From Umbelopsis ramanniana AG (lineage: Eukaryota; Mucoromycota; Umbelopsidomycetes; Umbelopsidales; Umbelopsidaceae), in NCBI RefSeq assembly GCF_025399195.1, contig NW_026252144.1, positions 62,001 to 126,000 of the forward strand: a stretch of DNA of 64,000 nucleotides, given 5' to 3'. Shown in pieces: positions 23,658 to 35,801 of the stretch. The translations under genes and the position numbers were made by a program. Below the pieces are notes generated by a model. That model was given only the letters and a program-made list of their open reading frames with translations, did not search any database and was not told the origin of the DNA. Each line of letters starts with the position of its first letter. The first letter of the stretch is position 1.

Positions 23658-26600
23658 CTATGAACCACCATCCTCGTCCATAGCAGAAGGTAGGTCGGCA
23701 GGCTTGACCATACCGGGGATAGCCAAAGCTTTCGCTAGCTTGGCCTTTCGTTGCTGTTCCAATTCGGCTTCCTTCTCTTCTATATACAGGTCATCGGTGT
23801 CGCCAGCAAATTCGTTCAATTGAATCAAAAAGTCTCGAACTTCAGTCTTGAACTTGACCAAATTGACATTGTACTCGAACAAGGATGTGACAAACACTTT
23901 AATCTGGGCACTGAGGGGGAGAGGGGGTCAGTACTGTCAAGACGAAAAAGTGACCAAGATTCAAATGTTTACCTCTTCAAGTGCGGGAAAGCATTCTGCA
24001 TTAATTCAGAGACATAGTCGTAAAGGAATTCTTTGTTGCTCATGCCAGGTTTGCTGACAGTCGCAACGTCATAGAGTGGGGCTTTGATGGCATTGGCAGA
24101 TACCAGCTGGAATAGGCGGGCCAATACTTCGGTCTGACCTTTGAAGCCTGCCCAACCAAGGTTAGTTTGAAACTCAGATGCTCAATGTTTGAAAACAGAA
24201 TCGCTTGCTTACCACTCTTGTGATCGGTATCAGTCAGGACAAAGAATACATCTTGCATAATGCACAGATAGTATGATTGATAGAAGGCATCACTCGTAGC
24301 TGTGTCGCATCGGCTCACGTTTTGGATAAGATCATAGCAGAGTTCAAGACTGATTTCCGAAATATCGCGCATGGTGTGCTTGAAACCCCATATGATGCTG
24401 TCAATGACGAGCTTGAAAGTGCTGGTTTCTAGAGATAGCAATGCTAAAGAGAATAAAAAAAATGGATAAGTCAAACATGAACGTAAGGCATATATCTGGC
24501 CTTCCTCCTTACCTTTGAAACATCGTCGATTGATGGCTCGGAGTAGACTGTAAAAGCCTAGGCGGTGCTCTGGGTATTCGCAAAAATCATTGCTAATCAT
24601 GGTCAGCGTGCTTTCAAACAGACACTGGAGAATGCATGGCACCTTCATCGAAGCAAGTGGCTGCAGGAATAAAAAAAGGGCGTTAATATTGCGATTTAAA
24701 CACTTTTAAGGTGAAGCATGAAACTCACCCCAACTCGGTCAAGCAAGGCAGCCGTCATGTTGAGGACTTCAGCGTCTCTGGCTTCCTCAATGGTACTGCG
24801 ATAATGGCAAAGAGCAACGTTCATAATGCCAGGCATGACACCCTCGGTCAATGATTCCAAGTCTTCGGCAGTACGCACGTAGCGTTCGAACAATTTGAGG
24901 ATATCCTTTTTGATGCTACGAACAGCGCGGACTTTGGGTAATTTGACGGCCAATGCGCCTAAAATTGAAATTGTTTAGCATACAATCAAGCAAGCAGCCA
25001 TGGCTTTGCAATGCAAACTGTACCTTTTTCTGCTATTTGAGCTTCCATAATCTCATCGGATACTTGGTAAAGGTTGATGAGGTCAGCATGTATTGTCCCG
25101 AACTGAATGCCATAGATGGGTCCAGCGGACGCACAGACCGCGGTATTGGTACTGAGCACATTTCGTAAGATTTTTATAGTAGTGGGTTCTTCCAAGGACG
25201 TTCGGTCTTGTCGTATTTGGTCCATAATGGCAATCCACTAAGTAAATGGTATGTTAGCATGCAAAAACATGGTGGGATGACGTCGGAAAGTCCAATTACT
25301 TACTGCCGTGTTGGGTGCCGTCATAAGCTTTGTCATCAGCCGTACTTGAATAGTGTAAGATTGCTCAGATGAGATCAGATGGCCAATGGCTTGGTAAAAC
25401 ACATTCATCTGCAAGAAAGATGGATTAATAATCGGTGGGTGAATGGGGGGGGAGGGCTCGGCAAATAGTTACCTGGCACGGAGATAGGGACGAGGTGATG
25501 GATTCCATATTGACCAAGATTTCGTTGATCATAGGAGGTTGGTCGGAAGTGGGTGGGAGAATGAATGAGCGCTTGCAGTGTTGGGCAATTTTGAGAAACG
25601 TATCGCAAGCCATATCCTGAACGCCTTCGTGGGTTTCGTGCATGAACTCAAAAACTTTTCCGACGACCGTCTTGAGGAACTTGTAGTGAGCTCCAAGGAA
25701 GCGTGGGTATTGACCAACAGTGTATATTATGTTGGAAGTAATCACAGCCTTATTATCTTTTCCTGGCTTCAATTCGCAAAGCGTCAGCAAACTTTTGATG
25801 ACTTCGATAAGAAACGTCTTTTCGCTTTCCACGCTCATGGCTCCAGAAATTGCGCCAATGGCCCAGCACAATTGATTAAGATTTGTCCATGAAAATTCCG
25901 AGCCGTCCATCTGAGAAAAGTTGAGAAAAACATGAGTTTTTGCTTTCGACAACCATTGTTTCTTTTTTTCATGGTTGATCTTCGATCAGTAAATACCTGT
26001 TTGGCTAACTTTCTAGTCATAATTCTTTCCATTTCCTTGACGTCGAGATTGGTCAAGTAAACGAGTACTTCCTTCATATTTCGGTGGAGTACAATGGTGT
26101 CGCATTCTCTCATGAATTCGCGTACGATGACGCCTTCTTCATTTTCCATGATAAGAACCTGTGAGTAGTTGAAACAAAAATGAGTTTGATGCAGTATAAA
26201 GTACATAGCCGTTTCAACAACTTACTTCTTCAGGCTTGACCATGCGTTCAATCATCAACAAGCGCAAATTAGTCAACACGTCCTTGTACAGGAACTTGCG
26301 AGCGCGAGAGTCATGTTGGCCTTCAGCTTGCATGTTACCGTCAATCAATTTCGTGCGATAGTCTTCGTACAGTGATTGGACGAGGCTTCGCCAGTATTCC
26401 AAGCAAATTTTGAAAATTTCACAGTCGCGCACTCGGGAGATTTTCAAAAGATAGATATGCGCATTGATGAGTAACTTTGGATTGGGGTATTTCTCTTCAA
26501 TGACTTTGACGTGCGCGCCGAGGAACGACGTCAAGAACAAGGCAAGGTGTAATAAAAACTCGTCGCAATGATCGATGCCTGTTGCATAGCATGACTCGAA

Positions 26601-28168
26601 GTCTAAATGGAAGTCAAAGTCAGGAGAAGGCAAAACGTTATGTGATTTATAAGCTAAGGTCGGAAACCAACCTTTGGTCAAGGGAACCATCTTGTTAATA
26701 TGGGTCATGGCACAGGTGAACATGGCACCGAATTTGCGGCAGTAATTGTAGTTCTCTTGTACGCAGAGACCACCAATTTCAGTCAAGCACTTGAGGGTGG
26801 CAATACGGTATTCTGGGCAGATGAGATACTATGTGCGGGGTTAGTAAAAATGACAACATTCAGTAACATGCATGAATACGTACTTTGTTGCAAAGAATGG
26901 TGACAAGGTCGGTCTCGAAAATGTAGCCGAGTGGAATCCAGCTAAGAAACTTCAAAAGTGTTTCCAAAGTAACTTTGATAAGCTCGGGTTTCTTGGCGCA
27001 ATCTAAGACTTCTTTGCAAAGTTGATAGATGGCAGCAAACTGACTGCACATGCATTTTCGAAGACTGTCTGCTTTGGCTTGCGTCATTTGTTCAGAAAAG
27101 TCGAAAATCTCCTCACTGAGGATCTTCAATATGTTCATGTTGTTTTCGCAGATGGTTAGATTGCTCTTGCTGGAAGCAACAATTTCTGGAACAAATCCTG
27201 GCCAAGAACCTGGCCAATCTTGTTTCAGGATCTACAGTAAGACCAAAGGAAAATAAAATGGTCAATGGAAAATGTTCTTTTGGCACATAAATGCCTTATT
27301 GAATAGGCTATGTCATACCTGAACGAGGACCATGTTGAGTTTTCTGACATACGTCTTCTCTCTTGTAAACGTCTCTTCATCAGATGAGACTTTAACAATG
27401 ATATTGCCTATGAAGTTGCGAATAGCTGGTGGTTGGAGGATTGAATTAATAATTGTCTTACCAAATAAGGCGATTTACTGGATTCGGCTTACCGCTTCTA
27501 CTTTCTGCCGGTAGGACTTTCCAACGAGTTTGTATAAACTTTTCAAGGATTCGAAGCGCGAAGAACTATGGTCATTGTTGAGAAATTTCCATAAAAGTAC
27601 GGTTGGAAGGAGAAATGTATTTTCGTTAGTGTTCAGCTTGTAATTTTTTACTGCGATGACTAACTCGAAAACGATAACTGCGGAAATTTGTAAAAAAAAA
27701 AAAAGGCATTGGCATACTGACCTTTGATTGCGTGCTATTTGAACGTTCGAGGATGCAATCGGCTCTGGTCCATGCTTCTGGATTATCTTGAAACTGCGTC
27801 AACAGGTGCTGAGCCATTTGTTGCTGTATTCAAAATAAACGTTAGAAATGAGGCAATCAGTTACACGACGGCGAAAAAAAAACACCTTGGTGTTAGGTGA
27901 ATAAATATTGGCTGTACATCATGTACAACATTGAAAAGGAAGCAATACACGTTGAATGAAACAGGTCATACCTCTGTGCCAGCTCCTGCGTAAAAAGTGT
28001 CAATGACTCGATCCAGTAGATTGACATCGAGTTCATTGTCGAAGTCTAGAATAGCCTGATAAGCCAGGAGGTACGACGACATGAAGGGAGAGGTGGGTGG
28101 GTGCGTGAGTAAGATGGAATAAGAGAGACAAGAAGAGAAGTAAGACTCTAGAAAGGTTTTACCTCCAT
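23658..28168 (-). CDS. CRM1: Exportin-1 (Crm1), nuclear export receptor
   Basis: This is a karyopherin-beta that exports NES cargo through the nuclear pore with Ran-GTP. Translation probably starts at 28168 with a 6-base coding exon (ATGGAG) spliced to [16 protein letters not shown]. The N-terminal CRIME/IBN-like region follows ([65 protein letters not shown]). The HEAT-repeat core includes [40 protein letters not shown] and [20 protein letters not shown], all strongly Crm1-like. The C-terminus ends [10 protein letters not shown]. About 15 introns are short. In the cargo groove, the segment [14 protein letters not shown] has Cys where leptomycin B-sensitive Crm1 proteins carry their target residue. 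Confidence 0.95.
28163..28168 (-). other. Six-base coding micro-exon at the exportin start
   Basis: The ATG at 28168 is followed by GAG and a GT donor (GTAAAACC). The next coding exon begins with GCTATTCTAGACTTC after CTTATCAG. This gives [12 protein letters not shown], matching the Crm1 N-terminus. The exon probably extends upstream as 5' UTR. Confidence 0.6.
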
Positions 28169-30942
28169 GCTACTCTTTGTAATTGAGCGATTGATTTGTA
28201 AGTCTGATTTCAAAATTGTGAGTCGTTAGCTGGAGTTTGCTTTATAAATCAAAATGGTGTTAGCTGGTGAATGGTTGAATGGATACTGACTGAGGTGGTA
28301 TCAACTCTAAAAGTGTGTTGCTATGTTCGCTAGAGCTGTTGTTATGCTCAGCAGAGAAGTAGTAGATGAATGACGATGGGTAGTTGGAGTCGTAAGAGGA
28401 AGGATTAATTCTCTTTACAAAGGCTGGTCGGTTCCTTTGGATTTCCGCCCGCTCTTGAGACGGACTACACTAACGTTCAAATCACGTGATTTGACCGATC
28501 ATGATGAATAATAGAGCAAGTGAAGGTAGGCATCACCATTTGATGAGCATTAATAGATAGTATAGATGTATTTTGTGCTCTCTATAACAACGTAAAGTAC
28601 GTTTTTTTCATTCCAGCGTGCAGTTTTTTCATAAATGATATTGTGGCTCATATGGAGCGATTATTAATACTGTCACTGAGCTGGATCAGTCACCTCAAGT
28701 CCCAAATCGAAAAGTTGGCCGGCAACACACATTTTTTGCTAAACACGCCATGCGATCTCTACACCTTCAATACCGCCTTTATTCGATGATAATGTGCCCT
28801 CCACTGTCGATGTATATGGAGGACAAGGCATAGTGCAAATCACTAAGCCTGTAAGCAAACTGGCAAGTTTCATTTCATTGGCCGCCAAGTTAAAAATTTG
28901 TCAGCAAATGGGAACCTGAGGAAATCTCGCTTGGTCCAACACTCTCGGGTGGTGGCTTTAGCCACATACCTACTTCATTGGAAATTTTTCGTCATTTCCT
29001 GATCTGCTATGACAGTGTGTGTCAATAAATTACGGCTAAGACCATGTTTAAAACTTTTTCATATACCAAATTGCCTATCTATTTTGAATCAAGCTCCTTG
29101 ATCACAACTTCGGCTCTGTCCGAAGGCAGTAGATCGAGGTGGCAACCATATGCTGGCTGACCTGAGAATATCAGGTAAAGCGGTGTTCTTTGTATTTGTG
29201 GCCCCGCCATAGAAATCTTTAAACAGATAGCAGGTCTCACATTTCAAAAAAGAGAAAAACCATTTATGCAGAATATGATTCACTTGGTTTGTTTTGGTTA
29301 CCACTGTAGACTGCTGCATCAGATCATAGCGTGTGAGTCAAGGCGCTATGCACAGGTACTGTGGGGTCCCACATTTTCCTCGGCGTGGCTATGGGGCTAA
29401 TTCCATTGAGGTAGCTGGCTGCTCATAAAATGGTGGAAAGGCGTTGGCGCCGGCCCCAGAAACCGGTCTTTGGATACGATGAGACCGTAGTGAAAGACGT
29501 TTTGTTTATGTTTAGCTTTTGGACATTAGAGTTACCGACAAAGCGCGCCATGCTTAAAATACGAACAGTCATGAATGTGGGGGTCATTGGCAAAATCAGA
29601 GCACCAATACGTGAGTATCCGGAGTCTCTTTATTGCCTGACAATAAATCGCCCTACCTGAGCGCCCGCCCGGAACAAGCCTGTAGTCATTAGTGAACGAC
29701 CATCCGTTCCTAATGCTGTCTGTGGCGGTATTATGTCAATACTCCATTATGGGCCAACCATTGATTTGGCGGACGCTGTTCTATTTCATGGCGACCGTCA
29801 CCATAAAATCGGAATAATCCATGGCTTGGGAAGCCAGCCAATATGCAGGCTTAGCATTGAGATCATTCATGTAATGATTATTTCGATAGACTGTAGATTG
29901 TTGCGGGCGTCGGCCAGTTTACTTACAAATATGCTGTAAGCGGGGCTATACTTTTCATCTAGAATCGACCTTTTGGCTACACTAGCGCATCATAAGAGTG
30001 TCAAATAACTTGTCTGCGTCTACGCTCCTGAATCATTCAATTTGATATTGGCACTCTTTGCCGTACTCACATTGTCATTGTGATCGACCTTTCTAAGGAG
30101 CAGGCTCGATGGTCTGGCGATAGGTGATCAACAGCCACCTATATCACCATAACGCGATATTTATTTCATTACTTGTATGGTGTGAAAATCAGAGTTGTAT
30201 CGCCATTTTGACGCCGCTAGTAGAAGCACACAAAGTTATTACTATAGCTTGGTGTTTCGCACAGAGCATTACCCTACTTGAGCCTTTAGTCCTTTAAAGC
30301 CCCTGATAGAATGGTAATATTCACTAGTAGTGACAGCATAAAATAGCCTCTAAAGAATCATATACAGAAAGTAATCCATTCAACAACACAGTGTAATCAC
30401 AATGCTTGCGCTTTGAGAGTAGCAAAGTCTTTGCCACGGCAACATTGATTTACCTTTTGCTGAAGCAACTGTGTGTGGGCTTTTTTTTTTTTTTTACTGT
30501 TAATTTTAAAATTTTATTCTGGCTGGCAACCAATTGCTGACATCACTGATTTTTTGGGTTCGGTCAGTGCGGATATGAGGTGAAGACCTCAGCGAAATAG
30601 TATCGTCCTCTTTTTCATCAAATCCGTATGTACACACAGTGCTATCTATGAAGGGAATGATGGTGATGGGTATATAGCGATGGGATAGATGCGACAATGG
30701 ATGGATGGATGCTCGATTGATATACACCAACACCTTTTGGCAAAGACGAAATTTGGAGATTGACCAAGATGCAAATTCTGCCTGCTCATTAGAACCATTC
30801 CACTAACAATATGAATTCTCCCCTCTCCCTCTATGTCCTGGACGTTGACTTTAATATTTTCACCCTTGCGACCTACAACATCTTTTAACCTTGGAATTCG
30901 CAACAATTTTTTTTTGCTGGCTTCATCACACACAGTTGAGCA
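28169..30942. other. Gene-poor region of about 2.8 kb
   Basis: Between Crm1 and RPL13 I found no intact long gene. One possible short secreted-protein frame with an internal stop lies at 28673-28873 and is listed separately. Other short frames around 29089-29319, 29430-29660 and 29733-29939 show no recognisable motif and may be relics. A T run lies at 30481-30495, and the right end (cacacacagttgagcaATG) is the RPL13 leader. Confidence 0.5.
28673..28873 (-). pseudogene. Possible broken small secreted-protein gene
   Basis: From the ATG at 28873 the frame reads a signal-peptide-like start (MKLASLLTGLVICTMP), then two Cys and a Gly/Glu-rich segment, and reaches a TAG at 28739-28741. Past the TAG the same frame continues for 21 codons (QKMCVAGQLFDLGLEVTDPA) to a TGA at 28673. 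The downstream part looks as protein-like as the upstream part. It could be a degenerate small gene, a short gene of 44 residues with chance sequence beyond, or an unrecognised intron. I do not recognise the product. Confidence 0.25.
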
Positions 30943-31714
30943 ATGGTTTTGAAACACAACAATCAGCTGCCCAACCAGCATTTCCGTAAGGACTGGCAGC
31001 GCCGTGTCAAGACTTGGTTCGATCAACCCGGCCGCAAGAAGTCTAGAAGAATCGCACGTATCCAGAAGGCTGCTAGCATCGCCCCTAGACCCGTCGATGG
31101 CCTTCTCCGCCCTGCCGTCCGTTGCCCTACCATCAAGTACAACACCAAGCTCCGTGCTGGTCGTGGATTCACTCTTGAGGAGCTCAAGGTATGTTGTTGT
31201 GACGAATATTTTTTTTTTCGTTTGTCTGGTATTGACGGTCTCGAAATTTTGTAGGAGGCTGGTGTCAACCGCAAGCAGGCCCTCACAATCGGTATCTCCG
31301 TTGATCACCGTCGCCGCAACAAGTCTCAAGAATCTCTTGAGCTTAACGTTCAGCGCCTCAAGGCCTACAAGGCTAAGTTGATCGTCTTCCCCCGCAAGGC
31401 TGGCAAGCCCAAGAACGGTGATGCCGCCGATGTTTCCGGTGTTTCTCAGCTTAAGGGTGCTGTTCTTCCTATTGAGCAAGTTGTTGCTGGTGAGGAAGCC
31501 CGTGCCATCAAGCCTGAAGAGAAGGAACTCAAGGCTTTCCAGAAGTTGCGTTATGCTCGTTCCGAAGCTCGCACTCTCGGTGCCCGTGAGAAGCGTGCTC
31601 GTGACAAGGCTGAGGAAGAAGCTCAGAAGGTAAAGCATTCGATTGTGAATGGATGATTTGTCTTCAATATGGTGTTCTAACTTTTTTTTTTTTCACTTTT
31701 AACAGAAGAAATAA
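30943..31714 (+). CDS. RPL13: 60S ribosomal protein L13 (eL13)
   Basis: Exons 30943-31188, 31255-31629 and 31706-31714 give 209 residues. The N-terminus [20 protein letters not shown] and [20 protein letters not shown], with [20 protein letters not shown], are diagnostic of eL13. The last coding exon is only 9 bases (Lys-Lys-stop). The stop codon lies inside AATAAA (31710-31715). Codon use is strongly biased towards C-ending and optimal codons, as expected of a highly expressed ribosomal gene. Both introns are about 70 bases. It is a structural component of the large ribosomal subunit. Confidence 0.96.
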
Positions 31715-32766
31715 AGGTTGCGCCATTGAGAAAATAGTGTAAACTAGAAATGCAATTACGAGCCTTTACTTTTTACTTTTGTCCAAAAATATATAAATCA
31801 TTTTTACATTGAATGTCAAGGCTCATTCACCTATCGCGCTATTTACCAACCCAGTGAGGCTCGGGTGAAGCCCTCATGTTATCATTGGATAGTTTATGCT
31901 CATACGACCATCATGCGATACAAAGTGTGTGATCTAGCGTCCGTACAGCATTCCTTTACGGCATCCATCGATCCAACCCAAATTCTATATGCTTGCGCAA
32001 CGTGGTTTATTTATATTTCATTTTTTTTATATAGCTCGCAAGAGATATCCCCAGCACAGCCCAAAACTCCACCTGAGGAATACCGTGAGGTAGGCAAGGA
32101 GTGAAACGGGAAAGTAAGCTGGAGGTATAGATATCTTGCTTCAGAATGACTCAAGCTTGTCCAATCACTAGCACTGCGCTAGTGGGGTCGAGCCAAAATT
32201 AAGCAACACGAAGTTGCGGCCGTACACCCCATGGAAAAGGACTCAAGGGCCGAAGCGATAAAGAAAACAAGAGCAGGAAAAAAATTTTGGCTGTTAAATG
32301 GGTTCGCTGAGGCAGTCACGGCCAACATTTTTGCACGCCGTCGGAGAGCAAACCTTTGGCTGGATATCGTTAACGATGGGAACGTCCATTTGAGCGAAGG
32401 TGACATCTCATTTATGGTATGCCTTGAGCATAAAAGTAACATTATGCTTTCAGTAAGAAATTCGATGCCTTTGGTGCAAATGCAGAACCGTTGAGATTCT
32501 TCACAGTCTACCCTATGCTTCAGTGTAGTGCACAGCGAGAATGTCATTACTAGCCGTAAGTACAGTCACCTCAGTTTCGGCGGCGTATCGATCAGGTTTA
32601 CCTGGTTGGTTGCTTGAAGTAATGGGCAAGTGTTGGGAAGAAACGGGACTGCGAAATCCAGGACAAACAGATGCGGCGGAGTGTAAATCAATAAAAATGT
32701 GAGTCAATGAGTGATGGCCGAACGCAAGACAAACCCTCATTCCTTTTCTTCATCCTGACCTTGACA
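31715..32766. other. Intergenic region of about 1 kb upstream of TrpD
   Basis: Contains the RPL13 3' UTR and the TrpD promoter. A 264-base frame at 32231-32494 (+) and one on the opposite strand overlap. Neither shows a known motif, so neither is called as a gene. The bases just before 32767 (ttccttttcttcatcctgaccttgacaATG) are a pyrimidine-rich leader. Confidence 0.5.
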
Positions 32767-34060
32767 ATGGCTGCCAAATCAACTGAGGAAGCAGTGTCCA
32801 TCCGATCGATCATCAAGAGACTTGTGCTCGAACCTGAAACCTTCGGCCCTGAGCAGGCCGCTCAAGCCATGCATGCCATCATGGGAGGCCATGCCACCAC
32901 CAGTCAGATTTCCGCTTTTCTAATCGGGTTGAAACTTCAGGGCAAAGACCTTGACGCCGAGATTGTGGCTGCCTGCGCAGAAACCATGAGAGCTTTTGCC
33001 CTCCCAATACACTACAGCGAACACGCTCACTTGGAGTCTTGTGTGGTGGATATTGTCGGTACGGGAGGCGACGGTCACAACACGTATAACGTCTCCACCA
33101 CAGCTTCTCTTGTGGCTGCTGGAGCCGGTGCCAAAGTTGCCAAGGTGAATGTTGAATCCCATATATATATACTTTCCTCCACCGTTTTCTAAATCTATAT
33201 GCCATCTCTTTAAGCATGGTAACCGTGCCTCATCTTCCAAATCCGGTTCAGCAGATCTGATGGAAGCTCATGGCTGTCATATTAGCAACGTTACACCAAC
33301 CCAAGTGCCTCACATCATCGACACTACCAACTTTTGTTTCTTGTTCTCGCAAACTTATCACCCTGCCATGAAGAACGTTGCTGCTACACGCAAGGAGATT
33401 GGTGTCCCCACCATCTTCAACTTGTTAGGTCCTATGAGCAACCCTGCTCGACCTGCTCGAACCATCACAGGCGTTCACTCACCCGGTATTGGTTTGTTGA
33501 TGGCCAACGCATTGAGATTGACGGGTGTCAAGGAAGCCATGGTTGTGTGTGGCGCTGAGAAATTAGACGAGGTAAGTGTGGCGACATGGGATGGATGATT
33601 TTGAATGGACTTTGACTGACTCTCCTGTTTGACAACCCGTTTTCAGATCAGTCCTGCTGGCGAGACTGATGTAAGTATGGATGGTTGTGTCAGGCGATGT
33701 GTTGGATAAGTTATTGACCTTCTTTCGTTTCATCAGGTATGGCGATTACATGAGAACGGAGAGATCGTCAAACAGACGCTTCACCCTACTAGAGATTTCG
33801 GACTGCAGACACATCCATTGTCAGAGGTGAAAGGAGGCGACTGCCACGAGAACGCCATCATTCTTGAGCGATTACTCAATGGCGAACTTCCTGCAGGCGA
33901 CCCCATTCTTGACTTTGTTCTTTTGAACGCTGCTGCTCTTTTAGTAGTGGGTGGTGTTGCGAGCGACTACAAAGATGGCGTAGAAAAGGCTAAGCAGTCA
34001 GTGTATGGAGGAGCTGCCAAAAAGACATTTGAAGCTTTCAAAGCTGCTACTCTGCCATAG
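32767..34060 (+). CDS. TRP4: Anthranilate phosphoribosyltransferase
   Basis: Four exons (32767-33144, 33215-33571, 33647-33670 and 33737-34060) give 360 residues. The enzyme joins anthranilate to PRPP in the second step of tryptophan synthesis. The PRPP-binding glycine loop is intact (DIVGTGGDGHNTYNVSTTAS), followed by KHGNRASSSKSGSADLMEA and NLLGPMSNPARP. A later Asp-Glu metal motif follows (CGAEKLDEISPAGETDVW). Exon 3 has just 24 bases and encodes ISPAGETD, part of a conserved loop, so its inclusion is essential. It is a stand-alone TrpD, as in yeast Trp4. No frameshift was seen. Confidence 0.96.
33647..33670 (+). other. 24-base internal micro-exon of TRP4
   Basis: The exon lies between TTTTCAG and GTAAGT and encodes eight residues (ISPAGETD) that bridge AEKLDE and VWRL. 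Family alignments known to me keep a similar loop here. Confidence 0.85.
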
Positions 34061-34206
34061 AACAGTGGGTCGAACTGGATCATCCAAAAAAAAAAAAAAA
34101 GCCTGGACATGAGTAGCTCTTCTATTATTTTTTTCTTGCGCTACAAAGACAAAAACATCAGATACCACAGTGTGGAAGTTAATAAACTGAAATTCAAATT
34201 GACTCT

Positions 34207-35590
34207 ATGCACTGCGCGCGTTGGGCATGTAAAGTCACTTGGACACCACGCGAAAAATTAGAAAAAATTATTCACGTCTTTGAATCCCTAGTTTCTGCTG
34301 GAATCTCCACTGACTTGCATTCCCTATCTGTTCATGGGTCGATAGCGTTCGTATCGTTATGGATCAAGGTAATGTTGATGCAACAAGCCGCATTGTCTGC
34401 CACCGTTTCTCATCGGTCCTTGCTACCAGATAACAAGATTCAGAACCTCAACATCATGCTCAATTCCTTACAGCAGCAACTGGTTTCTGAAAAGCTCAAG
34501 CTCCGCAAGACACAAACGTTACTGACGTCCAAGCGCCAGTTGGTACAGTCAAGCCATGCACTGCTTGAAAGGGATTTTCAGGGCGTGTTTACGGATGGGG
34601 CCATAAAACGCAGGAGATGGAAACCCGGACGACGGCCATTTGGTCTGGTATCCTTACTGGAGACCTCTGCACCAGACGAAGTAGCCGCCGTCGAACATAG
34701 CCAGGAGAGTGCTCAGGTCACTTTGACCGCTTGGCATAGTGTGAACGATGATGTGATCTGGGTACGGGCTCGTGTCCGCAATACGCTAAAGTAAGGAACC
34801 CACCCAATAAATTTCGGACTCATCGATTAATTGAAAATCCTCAATTAAACAAAATTATATGTTTGGCTTGATGACTAGGACCCCACTGTACAACGTTCAA
34901 TTACAGACAAGTAGCGGTTTGACTAGGCGAAGCACAGCTGCCGTACTCCAGGTTGACGTGGAGATCGACGTGTGTGCAACCTACCAAATTGACCCAGTCC
35001 ACGATGTTAAACAACTGGACGATCTTAATCTTGTCTATTCTTTTTCCGACAGCGGACCAAATCACTGCCAACGACTCAGGACAGGCCATGTGCAAGATAG
35101 AAGCGACTTAACCTGGCTAACCACCGTAAAAGATGGTATGTAGTGAACATGCTTCATGTACCTAGTCAGTAGTTTTTTCAACATTTCCATCGGCAAGTAA
35201 ACAAACCATAGGCAATTAACCACCTATTTTTACATGGTCCTACTTTTTTTTTTTTTTTTACCACCACAGAGACGGGTGTACCACCATCCTTATATGTGTA
35301 TTTTGCACATTGGATCACTCTGGATGATGAGAATGAAATGGATACGCTGCGGCAAATAGGCAAGATGCAGCGTGTGGTAAGAGAGAGGGTTTTTTTTATT
35401 GAAAAGGTTGGAATGGTGCCAATAGCTTATAAAAATTCCACAGGCAAATTCCGTCAAGACGTGGATATCGGACGATCAAAGCTTGGTAGCGGTAAAGAGC
35501 GGAAATCAGATTCAAGTGGGTTGTGTGGATGGGATGAAATTAGAACGACTGGTTTCCCGCCTTGAAGAGAAGCAAGCAGAAGCATATTGA
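34207..35590 (+). CDS. Unrecognised coiled-coil protein
   Basis: Exons 34207-34790, 34879-35135, 35270-35376 and 35444-35590 join in frame and give 364 residues. All introns are GT...AG with consistent phase. A coiled coil of about 40 residues lies near the N-terminal third (IQNLNIMLNSLQQQLVSEKL, KLRKTQTLLTSKRQLVQSSH). A beta-rich segment follows (LTAWHSVNDDVIWVRARVRN, AAVLQVDVEIDVCATYQI). The tail ends in a helical stretch, KLERLVSRLEEKQAEAY. I cannot name a family. The first exon may be longer or hold an unrecognised intron near 34300-34380. It could be a component of a chromatin or DNA-repair complex, but nothing in the sequence proves this. Confidence 0.6.
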
Positions 35591-35801
35591 GGCATGGCAA
35601 TCTCCCTGACCTCCGTTTTCACTTGACATTAACCGAGAAGCTTATGAACAAGATTGAAAGTGACGGCATTCATTCCCGCTGGGTACATATTTTTTTTTCT
35701 ATTTTAAAAAAAAATAAATTCGCTTTTATAAAAGAGTCAATTTCCCGCCCGCCCATCCAGAAACCCTTGACTCTTTCTTTCTCCATTACTTTGAAACCAT
35801 C

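Noticed and set aside
29430-29939. Short frames in the gene-poor region that might be a transposon or transporter relic
   Set aside because: Neither strand shows a transposase, reverse transcriptase or transporter motif, and no terminal repeats were found.
30646-31638. 330-residue open frame antisense to RPL13
   Set aside because: It is the complement of a strongly codon-biased ribosomal protein gene and has Leu/Ser-rich content expected of such a shadow. No domain is visible.
32155-32225. Possible tRNA-like sequence (ggggtcgagcc)
   Set aside because: A T-arm-like string is present, but no acceptor, D or anticodon stem could be paired.
32179-32547. Overlapping frames on both strands upstream of TRP4
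   Set aside because: No known motif, no plausible splicing, and the two strands exclude each other. Left as intergenic.
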